Shown piece by piece: positions 33,470 to 41,517 of a stretch of DNA of 64,000 nt (the stretch's first letter is position 1; each line of letters begins with the position of its first letter). The stretch is from the NCBI GenBank assembly GCA_964531695.1, contig CAZHEH010000012.1, positions 1-64,000 on the forward strand. Reading direction: 5' to 3'. A program made the position numbers and the translations under genes. This stretch comes from JAGXKT01 sp964531695. GTDB lineage: Bacteria > Planctomycetota > Phycisphaerae > SM23-33. Under the pieces are notes generated by a model that saw only the letters and a program-made list of their open reading frames with translations, was not told where the DNA came from and ran no database searches.

Positions 33470-35257
33470 ATGACACCCCACGCAGATCGTCCCACCCGTG
33501 TCCCCCTGCCAAACTCCCTATCGAAGGCCGCCGGCTCCGCGTGCGTCGTCGGCCTGACGCTGCTTGCGACCACGATTCTGGCGTCGGGGTGCAATTCCGC
33601 CCTGCGGACGGGGTGGGCCGAATTCGACCGCGGCAACTACGAAGCCGCCCGCCGCGCCTGGGAGCCACTGGCCCAGAGCGGCAACCCGGAGGCCCAGTTC
33701 TTCCTCGGAACGCTCTACTTCCACGGCCAGGGCGCGCCCCAAGATCGGGAGAAGGCGGCCGAGTGGTATCGCCGCTCGGCCGACCAGGGCTTCGCCTTTG
33801 CACAAACCAACCTCGGGCTGATGTACTACGAAGGCAATGGCGTCCCGCAGGATCGAGACGAGGCGGCCGCGTGGTACCGCCGCGCCGCCGAACAGGACAA
33901 TCCCCAAGCACTGAACAACCTGGGGGTGATGCACCTGCTTGAGCAGGTCGAGTCGGAAGCCGGCAGCCAAGGCCGCGGGCTGATCTGGCGGGCCGCGAAG
34001 AAGGGCAACGCCCAGGCCCAGTACGTCCTCGGCCTGGTCTACTACTCAGGGCGCGGGGGCGAGCAGAACGATGCAAAGGCCTACCAATGGCTCCGCAAAG
34101 CCGCCGAGGCGGGCGTCCCCCCCGCCCAGCACACGTTGGGCATGATGTACGAGGAAGGTCGCGGCGTTGTCCGCGTGCCCGCCCAAGCCGCCGAATGGTA
34201 CCGCCGGGCGGCCAAGCAGGGATACGCGTTGGCCCAGAACAACCTGGCCGTGATGTACCTTGAAGGCAACGGCATCGCCCAAGACTACGAGCAGGCCCGT
34301 CGTTGGTTCCGTCAGGCCGCTGACCAAGGCACTGCGACCGCCCAGTTCGGATTGGGCTTGATGTACTACGAGGCCAAGGGCGTAGACCGCGATTGCGGCC
34401 GCGCGGCGAAATGGTTTCGCTTGGCCGCCGAGCACGGGCTGAGCTATGCCCAGCACACGCTGGGCGTGATGCACAGCGAGGGACAGGGCGTGCCGCAGTC
34501 GTACGAGGATGCCGCCAAGTGGTACCGGCGGGCCGCCGACCAGAGCTACGGGCCGTCTCAGAACAACCTGGCCCTGCTGTACTATGTCGGCGACGGCGTC
34601 CCCCAGGACTACGAGGCCGCGGCCCGCTGGTCTCGGTCGGCGGCCGAGCAGGGGGTGGCCCAGTCGCAATACGCCTTGGGCTGGATGTACTATAAAGGGT
34701 TCGGCGTCCCCCAGGATCGCCGCAAGGCGGCCGAGTGGTTTGAACGCGCCGCCGAACAGGGCTTCTCCCAGGCCCAGACGAACCTCGGGTTGATGCACCT
34801 TCGAGGCGAGGGCGTCCCCCCGAGCCCCAGCAAGGCGGCTGAGTGGCTCGGCGCCGCCGCAGAGGGCGGCCGCGCGCTGGCCCAGTACAACCTCGCATTG
34901 ATGCAACTCCGCGGGCTGGGCGTTCCGCAGAACCACGCTGAAGCGACCCGGTGGTGCACGGAAGCGGCCGGGCGGGGCCTGGCACAAGCGCAGCACAAGC
35001 TGGGGCTCATGTACCAGTACGGACGCGGCGTGAAGCAGGATGACGTATCGGCATGCATGTGGTTCGCGCTGGCCGCGTCGCGCGGACACGGCGAGGCACG
35101 GCGATGCCGTGACCTGCTGACACGGCAAATGCCTGCCGAGCAGGTGAACCAGGCCCGGCGCATGGCACGCCGTCGCGCGGAGCAGATTCGCTCGGCCGGA
35201 GCCGAACGACCGGGGGCCGAGGGACTCGCCGCGGCCTCGATCGGGTTCCCGGAATAG
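33470..35257 (+). CDS. Sel1-repeat lipoprotein
   Basis: 595 aa. Signal peptide with lipobox LASGC (~residue 41), then a degenerate repeat and 13 full 36-residue Sel1-like repeats with the family pattern A-x-x-x-L-G-x-M-Y-x-x-G-x-G-V-x-x-D-x-x-x-A-x-x-W-Y-R-x-A-A. Repeat 4 is degenerate. The C-terminal 60 residues are basic and Ala-rich. Sel1 proteins are scaffold or adaptor proteins; likely anchored in a membrane facing the periplasm. Repeat homogeneity creates long antisense frames that are not genes. Confidence 0.85.
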   Translation: MTPHADRPTRVPLPNSLSKAAGSACVVGLTLLATTILASGCNSALRTGWAEFDRGNYEAARRAWEPLAQSGNPEAQFFLGTLYFHGQGAPQDREKAAEWYRRSADQGFAFAQTNLGLMYYEGNGVPQDRDEAAAWYRRAAEQDNPQALNNLGVMHLLEQVESEAGSQGRGLIWRAAKKGNAQAQYVLGLVYYSGRGGEQNDAKAYQWLRKAAEAGVPPAQHTLGMMYEEGRGVVRVPAQAAEWYRRAAKQGYALAQNNLAVMYLEGNGIAQDYEQARRWFRQAADQGTATAQFGLGLMYYEAKGVDRDCGRAAKWFRLAAEHGLSYAQHTLGVMHSEGQGVPQSYEDAAKWYRRAADQSYGPSQNNLALLYYVGDGVPQDYEAAARWSRSAAEQGVAQSQYALGWMYYKGFGVPQDRRKAAEWFERAAEQGFSQAQTNLGLMHLRGEGVPPSPSKAAEWLGAAAEGGRALAQYNLALMQLRGLGVPQNHAEATRWCTEAAGRGLAQAQHKLGLMYQYGRGVKQDDVSACMWFALAASRGHGEARRCRDLLTRQMPAEQVNQARRMARRRAEQIRSAGAERPGAEGLAAASIGFPE

Positions 35258-35433
35258 ACAGGTGTCGGAGATGGCCGCTCCGTTGTGCGGTCCTCGACCT
35301 CGTAGCGGTTACGGCCGAACATCGCGGGCAAGTCCGCTTCGGTCACTCCCCGGCGATACGTGACCGTCGAGGCCGGATGCTTGCCGCGCCGCTCGCCGAG
35401 CCACGCGGCGCCTTGTGCCGGCAGGTCCGCCAT
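35250..35433 (-). pseudogene. 5' fragment of a phage structural (head-tail type) gene
   Basis: Minus-strand ATG at 35433 (preceded by AGGCGAGGACGC) gives MADLPAQGAAWLGERRG... STVTYRRG... ADLPAMFGRNRYEVED, which resembles the beginning of prophage head-tail-region proteins seen in planctomycetes (omega-AQGAxWL... VTYRRG). After about 60 residues the similarity stops and the frame runs into the antisense of the Sel1 gene. Recognition is from memory of the family, so moderate confidence. Confidence 0.4.
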
Positions 35434-35452
35434 GCGTCCTCGCCTCTTCGGG

Positions 35453-35577
35453 CTACGCCGTTACAGGCCGCTGCTGGCTCGGCCGGACGCGGACCATCTC
35501 GTCGTCGCCGGCGGCCTTCACCGTCTTGCCGAGGTAGGCGTTGCTGTGGCCGTGATGCACAAGGTTGCCGTTGCCAT
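35453..35577 (-). pseudogene. Internally deleted DUF2190-like phage protein remnant
   Basis: ATG at 35577 starts M-A-T-A-T, as in DUF2190-type phage decoration proteins; one frame over it continues L-V-H-H-G. The part before the stop at 35453 reads AYLGKTVKAAGDDEMVRVR, similar to the C-terminus of the same family. Most of the middle (about 80 residues) and one base are missing, so it is a dead gene. It lies 19 nt before the fragment starting at 35433, the order expected in a phage head module. Confidence 0.4.
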
Positions 35578-35611
35578 GTTGCAGGTCCTTTCCGGTCGCT
35601 AGGATGAACCC

Positions 35612-36028
35612 ATGGGCCTCGAAGCAGTCATCGAGTACGCGGCGACCGCGGACGTTACGTTCCTCACCCGCCACGACCCGCACGTCACTGTTCTGCCGGA
35701 GAAGGTGCGCCGGCGCGAGGTGCTCATCGCCCGGCTAGGATCTGAGCCCGTGGGCTGCCTTCGATTCGGCTACTTCTGGGACACGATCCCTTTCATGCAC
35801 ATGCTCTTCGTGGTCGAGCCGCACCGCGCGCAGGGCATCGGCACGCAGCTCGTTACCTTCTGGGAAGGCGAGATGAAGGGACTCGGCCACACGCAGGTCC
35901 TGACCTCCACGCAGGCCAACGAGAGCGCCCAGCACTTCTACCGGAAGCTCGGGTACGCCGACGTCGGCCACTTCCTTCTTCCCGGCGAACCCGCGGCGGA
36001 GTTGCTGCTCCACAAGCTGTTGCCCTGA
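35612..36028 (+). CDS. GNAT-family N-acetyltransferase
   Basis: 138 aa. Acetyl-CoA loop HRAQGIGTQLVTFWE (R-x-x-G-x-G/A), preceded by the strand FMHMLFVVEP and followed by LTSTQANESAQHFYRKLGY, the usual GNAT C-terminal motif. Substrate not predictable. An intact gene inside a patch of gene fragments; opposite in strand to the phage remnants. Confidence 0.85.
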   Translation: MGLEAVIEYAATADVTFLTRHDPHVTVLPEKVRRREVLIARLGSEPVGCLRFGYFWDTIPFMHMLFVVEPHRAQGIGTQLVTFWEGEMKGLGHTQVLTSTQANESAQHFYRKLGYADVGHFLLPGEPAAELLLHKLLP

Positions 36029-36033
36029 TGCCG

Positions 36034-36145
36034 TCACACTTTCCCCTTCATCTTCACGCCCGCCCGGTAATCCTGGAGGGCGACGCCGAAGTCGAAGCAG
36101 CCGCGGAACTGCACGCCGAGCATCCGGAAGTCGACATCCGCCTTC
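36034..36145 (-). pseudogene. Possible phage capsid C-terminal remnant
   Basis: Minus-strand frame ending at TGA 36034-36036 reads DVDFRMLGVQFRGCFDFGVALQ then DYRAGVKMKGKV, which resembles C-termini of phage major capsid proteins. No start; upstream it runs into the PEP-CTERM tail on the other strand. Supported mainly by the neighbouring fragments at 35250-35577 on the same strand. Confidence 0.25.
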
Positions 36146-36322
36146 GATTTCGACCCCGACGCGGAAATGGCTTCGGTCGTGTTCTCGCTGGGCGGCTCGC
36201 CCTCCGGTGAGCCGACCCCTCCGCCGGACCCGGTAATCCCCGAGCCGCTGACGATGATCGGCATGTTCGCCGGCATCGCGGGCCTCGGCGGCTATCTCCG
36301 CCGGCGCCGCATCACGGCCTGA
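36071..36322 (+). pseudogene. Orphan C-terminal PEP-CTERM tail
   Basis: A plus frame opening after a TAA at 36068-36070 and ending at TGA 36320-36322 encodes a Pro-rich linker, then VIPEP, a hydrophobic helix (LTMIGMFAGIAGLGGYL) and RRRRITA: a complete PEP-CTERM anchor without a protein body. The usual signal peptide and exported domain are missing. It seems to be the 3' end of a gene whose 5' part was lost, perhaps at the phage-remnant junction near 36130. Confidence 0.65.
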
Positions 36323-36353
36323 AAACGCCTCCGGCGACATGCCGTAACCACAC

Positions 36354-36381
36354 ACGGGCCCGGCCGATCAGCCGGGCCCGT
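36354..36381. terminator. Strong GC hairpin after the PEP-CTERM remnant
   Basis: ACGGGCCCGGC-N6-GCCGGGCCCGT, an 11-bp perfect stem with a 6-nt loop, 32 nt after the PEP-CTERM stop and 92 nt from the convergent SGNH gene end. No T-run, but the stem strength and convergent position fit a shared terminator. Confidence 0.6.
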
Positions 36382-36473
36382 TGCCATGCGCATCGGCCGG
36401 CGAAGCGGACGCGACGATTCGAACGCAACGAGCCGCTCCGCGTCCGCCTGAGGCCACGGGTCGGCCCGTGCAC

Positions 36474-37670
36474 CTACGGGGGGCCGCCGGGCAACCCCAG
36501 CGGCGCGGCGTTGGAGCGGATCGTATCGACCAGGGCATCCAGCATGCTCTTCTTCCCCGCCGCCGAGAGGTGGCATACGTCGATGAACTGCTTGGGCTCG
36601 TCGCCCACTCGCTCCGCGACCGGAACCACGAGAACGGTATGCTCGCCCCGCTCCTCGAGGCCGACGCGGCGCGTGACTCCGTTGTGCACGCGGATGCCCT
36701 TGGCGACATGCGGCACCCGCCCCCATATCTCGATGGGAGACGGCTCGGCGGAGTGGGCGTACGGCAGTTCGCCCGCCTGGAGCTTCTCCAGCGAGTAGCC
36801 CTCGGGAATATGCCAAGCGAAGGTTCCGAGCATCACGGGCTGCCCGCGGCGCGCGGCCAAGGAGATGATCCGCCGCAGATTCGCCGCGAACGGCCCGGCC
36901 GTGCGGATCTCGCCGGCGTACTGCTGCCATTCGGGGTTCGGTGCGTGGCGCGGCACGTAGTGGTTGACGCTTCGGGAGTCGAGAACGCCGATGGCCCCGT
37001 ATTCGATGGTATACGGGAAGGTCAGCGCCGAGAGCATGCCGCCGTAGTCCATCATGCGATCGACCTTCACGTACCAACCGGCGTGGGTGTAATCGTCCTC
37101 GAACTTCTCCGGCGGGACATTGTTCATCCGCAGGTCGTTGATGCCGTGGTAGAAGATGACGAGGTCGAAGTGCAGGTCCCCGAGCCGCTCGTACTTGATG
37201 ACGCTGTCGCGCGTCGTCAGGGCCGCCCTGGCCAGGTTCCAGGCACGCACCGGTCGGCCGACGACGGGCTCGACGGCGTCCTGGAAGTGGCGATGGCGAT
37301 GGCACATCGAGACGTGGAAGAGCTGCATCGCGCTACCGCCGAGCATGAGGACGTCGTAGTAGCCGTCATCCGGGCCCAGCTCGGCCTCCAGCACGCCGGA
37401 TTCGCGCACCTCCGGATAGAAGTCGCAGTAGAAATCCTCCGGCGTGCAGAAGAATGGCACGTCCGTCTTCAGGGCCCACCATGCCCGGGAGCCAACCTCC
37501 AGGAGAATCAGCACGTAGAGGCAGAACAGACCGATCTTCAGCGCTCGCTTGCGGAGCGACGGCTTCGCCTTGGCCTCCGGGGTCTCGGAGGCGTCGGCCT
37601 CTTGCGGTGCGTAGGCAACGTCGGGCGAGGCAGGAGCTTCCGGCTCGGAGTTGTCCTTCTCGTCGGGCAC
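36474..37670 (-). CDS. Membrane-anchored SGNH/GDSL hydrolase-like protein
   Basis: 398 aa. Cytoplasmic tail of ~45 residues rich in E/A, one membrane helix (IGLFCLYVLILLEVGSRAWW), then an SGNH fold: block I VLMLGGSAMQ (GGS in place of GDS), block III HGINDLR, block V DVCHLSAAG with the D-x-x-H dyad. Probably an O-acyl transferase or esterase acting on a surface glycan. Divergent from the carbamoyltransferase gene. Confidence 0.7.
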   Translation of the reverse strand: MPDEKDNSEPEAPASPDVAYAPQEADASETPEAKAKPSLRKRALKIGLFCLYVLILLEVGSRAWWALKTDVPFFCTPEDFYCDFYPEVRESGVLEAELGPDDGYYDVLMLGGSAMQLFHVSMCHRHRHFQDAVEPVVGRPVRAWNLARAALTTRDSVIKYERLGDLHFDLVIFYHGINDLRMNNVPPEKFEDDYTHAGWYVKVDRMMDYGGMLSALTFPYTIEYGAIGVLDSRSVNHYVPRHAPNPEWQQYAGEIRTAGPFAANLRRIISLAARRGQPVMLGTFAWHIPEGYSLEKLQAGELPYAHSAEPSPIEIWGRVPHVAKGIRVHNGVTRRVGLEERGEHTVLVVPVAERVGDEPKQFIDVCHLSAAGKKSMLDALVDTIRSNAAPLGLPGGPP

Positions 37671-37729
37671 GCGGGGATTCTAGCGACGGCCCCGTCGACC
37701 TGCAACGCTCCGGGCCGAGCGATCGGGCA

Positions 37730-37757
37730 TTGGCCTGCTTCGCGCGGGGCGTATAAT
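37730..37757 (+). promoter_or_regulatory. Sigma-70-type promoter of the carbamoyltransferase gene
   Basis: TTGGCC (37730-37735), 16-bp spacer, perfect TATAAT (37752-37757). Transcription would start near 37764. The TATAAT overlaps the ATG at 37756-37758, so that ATG would lie outside the transcript. Confidence 0.55.
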
Positions 37758-37841
37758 GCGTCCCGACGCGCCGACGCAACCGGTCCCCCGTCAATGGGCC
37801 GGGGGATCGAGGCAACCGCCGGCGACGGGCTTACCGCATAC

Positions 37842-37854
37842 GAGGTGTTCCATC
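37842..37854 (+). promoter_or_regulatory. GAGGTG ribosome site pointing at an ATC start codon
   Basis: GAGGTG at 37842-37847, four bases, then ATC at 37852-37854, which is followed in frame by the family-typical T-A-I-L-G-I-S-A-F-Y-H-D. No ATG, GTG or TTG lies between the ATG at 37756 and this site in frame. The spacing is what one expects for a start codon. Confidence 0.5.
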
Positions 37855-39708
37855 ACAGCGATTCTGGGAATTTCAGCGTTCTACCACGACAGCGCCGCGG
37901 CGCTGCTTGTGGACGGCCGGGCGGTGGCCGCTGCGCAAGAGGAGCGATTCAGCCGCAAGAAGCACGACTCCGCCTTCCCAACGCAGGCGGCGGGATATTG
38001 CCTGAGCGCTGCGGGCTTGGCGATCGAGGACGTTGACTATGTCGCCTTCTATGACAAGCCGCTCGTCAAGTTCGAGCGCCTGCTCGAGACGTACCTCGCC
38101 TATGCGCCCCGCGGTTTCCGCAGCTTTCGACAGGCGATCCCCGTGTGGCTGCGGGAGAAGATGTTCCTGCCCCGGGCCATCCGTAAGGGCCTCGGCGGGC
38201 GACCGAGGAACCCGCTGGTATTCCTGGACCACCACGAGAGCCACGCGGCCAGCGCGTTCTTCCCCAGTCCCTTCGACGAGGCGGCCATCCTGACCATGGA
38301 CGGCGTGGGCGAGTGGTCCACAACCTGCATGGGCACCGGACGGGACAATCGCATCGATCTGACGCATCATCTGTCCTTTCCGCACTCGCTGGGGCTGCTG
38401 TATTCGGCCTTCACGTACTACTGCGGGTTCAAGGTCAACAGCGGCGAATACAAGCTGATGGGCCTGGCGCCCTACGGTGAGCCGAAGTACAAGGACCTGA
38501 TCCTCGACAAGCTCGTCGACCTCCGCCCGGACGGCAGCATTCGCCTGCACATGGAGTACTTCAACTTCTGCCGGGGCTTGACGATGACCGGCCGGCGGTT
38601 CCACGACCTGTTCGGCGGCCCGCCTCGGAACCCCGAGAGCCGCCTGCTCGACCGGCACACGGACATCGCCGCGAGCATCCAGGCCGTGACGGAGGAGGCC
38701 GTGCTGAGGATGACGCGCCATCTGCACGAGCAGAGCGGGCAGAAAGACCTCGTGTTGGCCGGCGGTGTGGCGCTGAACTGCGTCGCGAACGGGCGGGTAT
38801 TGCGGGAGGCCCCCTTCGAGCGGATCTGGGTCCAGCCCGCGGCCGGGGACGCCGGCGGCTCGATCGGGGCGGCCTGGTTCGTGTGGCACCAGCTTCTGGA
38901 GAACCCCCGTACGCCGCCCGAGGCGGATTCCCAGCACGGCAGCTTGCTTGGCCCGTCCTATTCGGCGGCGGAGATCCGCAGCTTCCTCAACCAGGCGGAG
39001 GCGCCGGCCCACGAGTGCGCCGACGAGCAGGAGCTATGCGAAACCGTGGCCGAGTTGCTGGAGGACGGGAACGTCGTCGGGTGGTTCCACGGGCGGATGG
39101 AGTTCGGCCCGCGGGCCCTGGGCGCCCGCAGTATTCTCGGCGACGCGCGTTCGACGAAGATGCAGGCGACGCTGAACCTGAAGATCAAGTTCCGGGAAAG
39201 CTTCCGGCCGTTCGCTCCGATTGTTCTGGCCGAGCACGCCCACGAGTGGTTCGACATCCGGGCCGATCAGGACAGCCCCTACATGCTGATCGTCGCACCC
39301 GTTTTGGAGAGCCGGCGGGCGAAGCTGGACGACGAGCAGCGGCGGATCATGACCGCCGACTCGGACCTGTGCCGGCGCGTGAACGTGCCTCGCTCGAAGA
39401 TTCCGGCCGTGACGCACGTGGACTACAGCGCCCGCCTGCAAACGGTGGACGCGGCGCGCAACCCGCGCCTGCACGGGCTGATGCAGGCGTTCCACCGGCG
39501 GACGGGCTGCCCCGTCCTGGTCAACACGAGCTTCAATGTCCGGGGCGAGCCCATTGTCTGCTCGCCCGGCGACGCCCTCCGGTGCTTCATGGCAACGGAC
39601 ATGGACGTGCTCGTGCTGGAGAACTTCGTGATCCGCAAGCGGGACATGGACGTCCGCGCGGGCGAGGAGGTCCGCGAGGCGCATCTGGCGCAGTTCCAAT
39701 TGGATTGA
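37852..39708 (+). CDS. Carbamoyltransferase (NodU/CmcH/TobZ type)
   Basis: 618 aa from ATC 37852. N-terminal Kae1-like domain begins AILGISAFYHDSAAALLVDG, with HHESHAASAFFPSPFDEAA and LTMDGVGEWSTT, then LVLAGGVALNCVANG and AGDAGGSIGAA. The C-terminal YrdC-like domain has FGPRALGARSIL and VLVNTSFNVRGEPIV. It transfers a carbamoyl group from carbamoyl phosphate through carbamoyl-AMP to a hydroxyl of a sugar or natural product. Downstream SxtJ and DUF5989 genes are the usual companions. If the upstream ATG 37756 were used the protein would gain 32 residues without homology. Confidence 0.9.
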   Translation: MTAILGISAFYHDSAAALLVDGRAVAAAQEERFSRKKHDSAFPTQAAGYCLSAAGLAIEDVDYVAFYDKPLVKFERLLETYLAYAPRGFRSFRQAIPVWLREKMFLPRAIRKGLGGRPRNPLVFLDHHESHAASAFFPSPFDEAAILTMDGVGEWSTTCMGTGRDNRIDLTHHLSFPHSLGLLYSAFTYYCGFKVNSGEYKLMGLAPYGEPKYKDLILDKLVDLRPDGSIRLHMEYFNFCRGLTMTGRRFHDLFGGPPRNPESRLLDRHTDIAASIQAVTEEAVLRMTRHLHEQSGQKDLVLAGGVALNCVANGRVLREAPFERIWVQPAAGDAGGSIGAAWFVWHQLLENPRTPPEADSQHGSLLGPSYSAAEIRSFLNQAEAPAHECADEQELCETVAELLEDGNVVGWFHGRMEFGPRALGARSILGDARSTKMQATLNLKIKFRESFRPFAPIVLAEHAHEWFDIRADQDSPYMLIVAPVLESRRAKLDDEQRRIMTADSDLCRRVNVPRSKIPAVTHVDYSARLQTVDAARNPRLHGLMQAFHRRTGCPVLVNTSFNVRGEPIVCSPGDALRCFMATDMDVLVLENFVIRKRDMDVRAGEEVREAHLAQFQLD

Positions 39709-39735
39709 GCCGGTCCGCCCGGCAGGAAGAGGCAC

Positions 39736-40146
39736 ATGACCTGGAATGACATCCCCCGCAACCCGACGACCAAGACGCTCCGGCAGTTCGGCCTGCTGTG
39801 CCTGCTGTTCTTCGGCATCGCAGGCGGCTGGCGGCTGGCGCACGGGGCGACGGTCTGGGGTGGGGTCTTCCTTGCCTTGGCGGGCGTCGGCGGCGTGTTG
39901 GGCCTCGTGCGGCCGCGGGCGCTGCGCTGGGTGTTCGTCGGGTGGATGATCGCCGTCTTCCCGATCGGCTGGGTCGTCTCTCACGTGCTGCTGGGCGTGA
40001 TCTTTTTCGCCCTGTTCACCCCGATCGCCATCGTCTTTCGACTGATCGGCCGGGATCCGTTGCGGCTCCGCACGACGGATGCCGAGACCCACTGGCTGCC
40101 GAAGCCGCCCCCGCCCGGACCGGAGAGCTACTACCACCAGTATTGA
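39736..40146 (+). CDS. SxtJ-family membrane protein
   Basis: 136 aa, four predicted membrane segments (FGLLCLLFFGIAGGWRL, WGGVFLALAGVGGVLGLV, WVFVGWMIAVFPIGWVV, LLGVIFFALFTPIAIVFRLI) and a Pro-rich tail. SxtJ proteins are small membrane proteins nearly always next to carbamoyltransferases; function unknown. Begins 27 nt after the carbamoyltransferase stop. Confidence 0.8.
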   Translation: MTWNDIPRNPTTKTLRQFGLLCLLFFGIAGGWRLAHGATVWGGVFLALAGVGGVLGLVRPRALRWVFVGWMIAVFPIGWVVSHVLLGVIFFALFTPIAIVFRLIGRDPLRLRTTDAETHWLPKPPPPGPESYYHQY

Positions 40147-40193
40147 CGCGGCCATGGCCATCCGGCATGGTGTTGGCGGAGAGGCGAGTAGAG

Positions 40194-40391
40194 ATGGGTG
40201 AACAGAAGAGCCAATTCGAGCAGGCCGGACAGAACGTCAAGGGCCGCGGCTTCCTGGCCGAGACCTGGGGCTTCCTGCGCCAGAACAAGAAGTGGTGGCT
40301 GCTGCCGATCCTTCTCGTCCTTCTGCTGTTCGGCGTACTGCTGATCTTCTCCGGCGGCGCGGCCGCACCGTTCATCTACACGCTGTTCTGA
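40194..40391 (+). CDS. DUF5989-family small membrane protein
   Basis: 65 aa. MGEQKSQFEQAGQNVKGRG, then GFLRQNKKWWLLPILLVLLLFGVLLIF and a short APFIYTLF end: a single-pass membrane protein typical of DUF5989, another constant neighbour of carbamoyltransferase/SxtJ. ATG at 40194 with a GGAGAGG site upstream. Confidence 0.8.
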   Translation: MGEQKSQFEQAGQNVKGRGFLAETWGFLRQNKKWWLLPILLVLLLFGVLLIFSGGAAAPFIYTLF

Positions 40392-40397
40392 GCCCCC

Positions 40398-41405
40398 TCA
40401 GCCGGCCAGGCAGCGGTTGACCGCGTCGCACAGCCGCCCCGCCAGCACGTTGCGGGCCAGATGCCGCTCGGCAAACGCCCGTCCGGCCCGGCCCATCGAC
40501 GCCCGCAGCGCCGCATCGCCGGCCAGCCGGTCGAAGGCCGCCAACCACTGCTCATGCGTCTCGGCCCACAGGCCCGTCTCGCCGTCGCGCACGTACTCCG
40601 CGTTCGCACCCACCGGGCTGGTGATCACCGGCAGCCCGGCGGCCATGTACTGCACGATCTTGAACGCGCACTTCCCGCGCGTGAACGGCGTATCGGGCAG
40701 GGGCGACAGGCCGATGTCGCACTCGGCCAGCAGGGCCGCCTCCGCCTCGCGGCTCCATGGGACGTTCTCGACCGTGATATGCCGTGCCTCCAGCGCCGCG
40801 TCCGCGATGATTCGCAGCACCGTGCCGGGCGCCCGCCGCCCGATGGCCTCGAACACGGGCAGGAAGGACGTGATCTGCCTGAGCGTGCTGCGGCTGCCGA
40901 TCCAGACCAGCCGAAGCGGACCGGCGGCCGCGTGCTCGGACTTGGCCGTGTAGCGGGCGATGTCGAGGCCCGTGGGGATCACGACGGCCTCGGGGGCCCC
41001 GGCCTCGCGTGCGACCTCGGCCAGCAGCGAATTGCCCGCCAGCACCAGCCGGCTCGCCCGCACCGTCCGGCGGAACCGCCGCAGCCGCGCGGGGTGCGGG
41101 CTGGTGGCCCGCGGCCCGGTCTTGTACATTACCGCGTCGTCGAAGTCGTAGATGAGCTTCGCGCCGCGCGGCCGCAGCGCCGCCGCGTCCCAGGCCGTGA
41201 GCGTCTTCCGCTGGAGCAGGACGGCGTCAAAGCCGCGGGCCGCCCGAAGCTGACGACGACGCGCCAGCATGCCGCCAGCCAGCGGCTGCACATCCGGCTC
41301 GATGCCGCGAGCCCGGAGGTCCGGCAGGTAGATGCCGACCCGCTGGCGGAAGGACGCGTTGTCCGGATCGCGGCACAGAATCAGAAGGTGTGGGCTGGCG
41401 GACAA
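40398..41405 (-). CDS. GT4-type glycosyltransferase
   Basis: 335 aa. Starts with beta-strand PHLLILCRDPDNASF; the donor domain has LRLVWIGSRSTLRQI, ECDIGLSPLPDTPFTRGKCAFKIVQYMAAGLPVI and GVGANAEYV-like features, including the E/K-x7-E-type donor site (K-C-A-F-K-I-V-Q-Y-M). The TTG at 41405 is the best-placed start; a TTG at 41459 gives 18 more residues. Convergent with DUF5989. Confidence 0.75.
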   Translation of the reverse strand: MSASPHLLILCRDPDNASFRQRVGIYLPDLRARGIEPDVQPLAGGMLARRRQLRAARGFDAVLLQRKTLTAWDAAALRPRGAKLIYDFDDAVMYKTGPRATSPHPARLRRFRRTVRASRLVLAGNSLLAEVAREAGAPEAVVIPTGLDIARYTAKSEHAAAGPLRLVWIGSRSTLRQITSFLPVFEAIGRRAPGTVLRIIADAALEARHITVENVPWSREAEAALLAECDIGLSPLPDTPFTRGKCAFKIVQYMAAGLPVITSPVGANAEYVRDGETGLWAETHEQWLAAFDRLAGDAALRASMGRAGRAFAERHLARNVLAGRLCDAVNRCLAG

Positions 41406-41517
41406 GGCGGTGACGGTCTCCTCGGGCGGAGTTCTACAATGCCCGCACGGCCGGTGCAACGCCGATGCCGACGAGCCCGCCCTATCGGCCGACGCGCGGC
41501 ATGAGCATCGAGAGCCA

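Noticed and set aside
33453..35433. Very long antisense frames under the Sel1 gene
   Set aside because: Produced by the repetitive GC-rich codons of the Sel1 repeats; Arg/Pro/Gly composition without any domain.
37756..37758. ATG as start of the carbamoyltransferase
   Set aside because: Overlaps the TATAAT box, has no ribosome site, and adds 32 residues without homology; kept only as an alternative.
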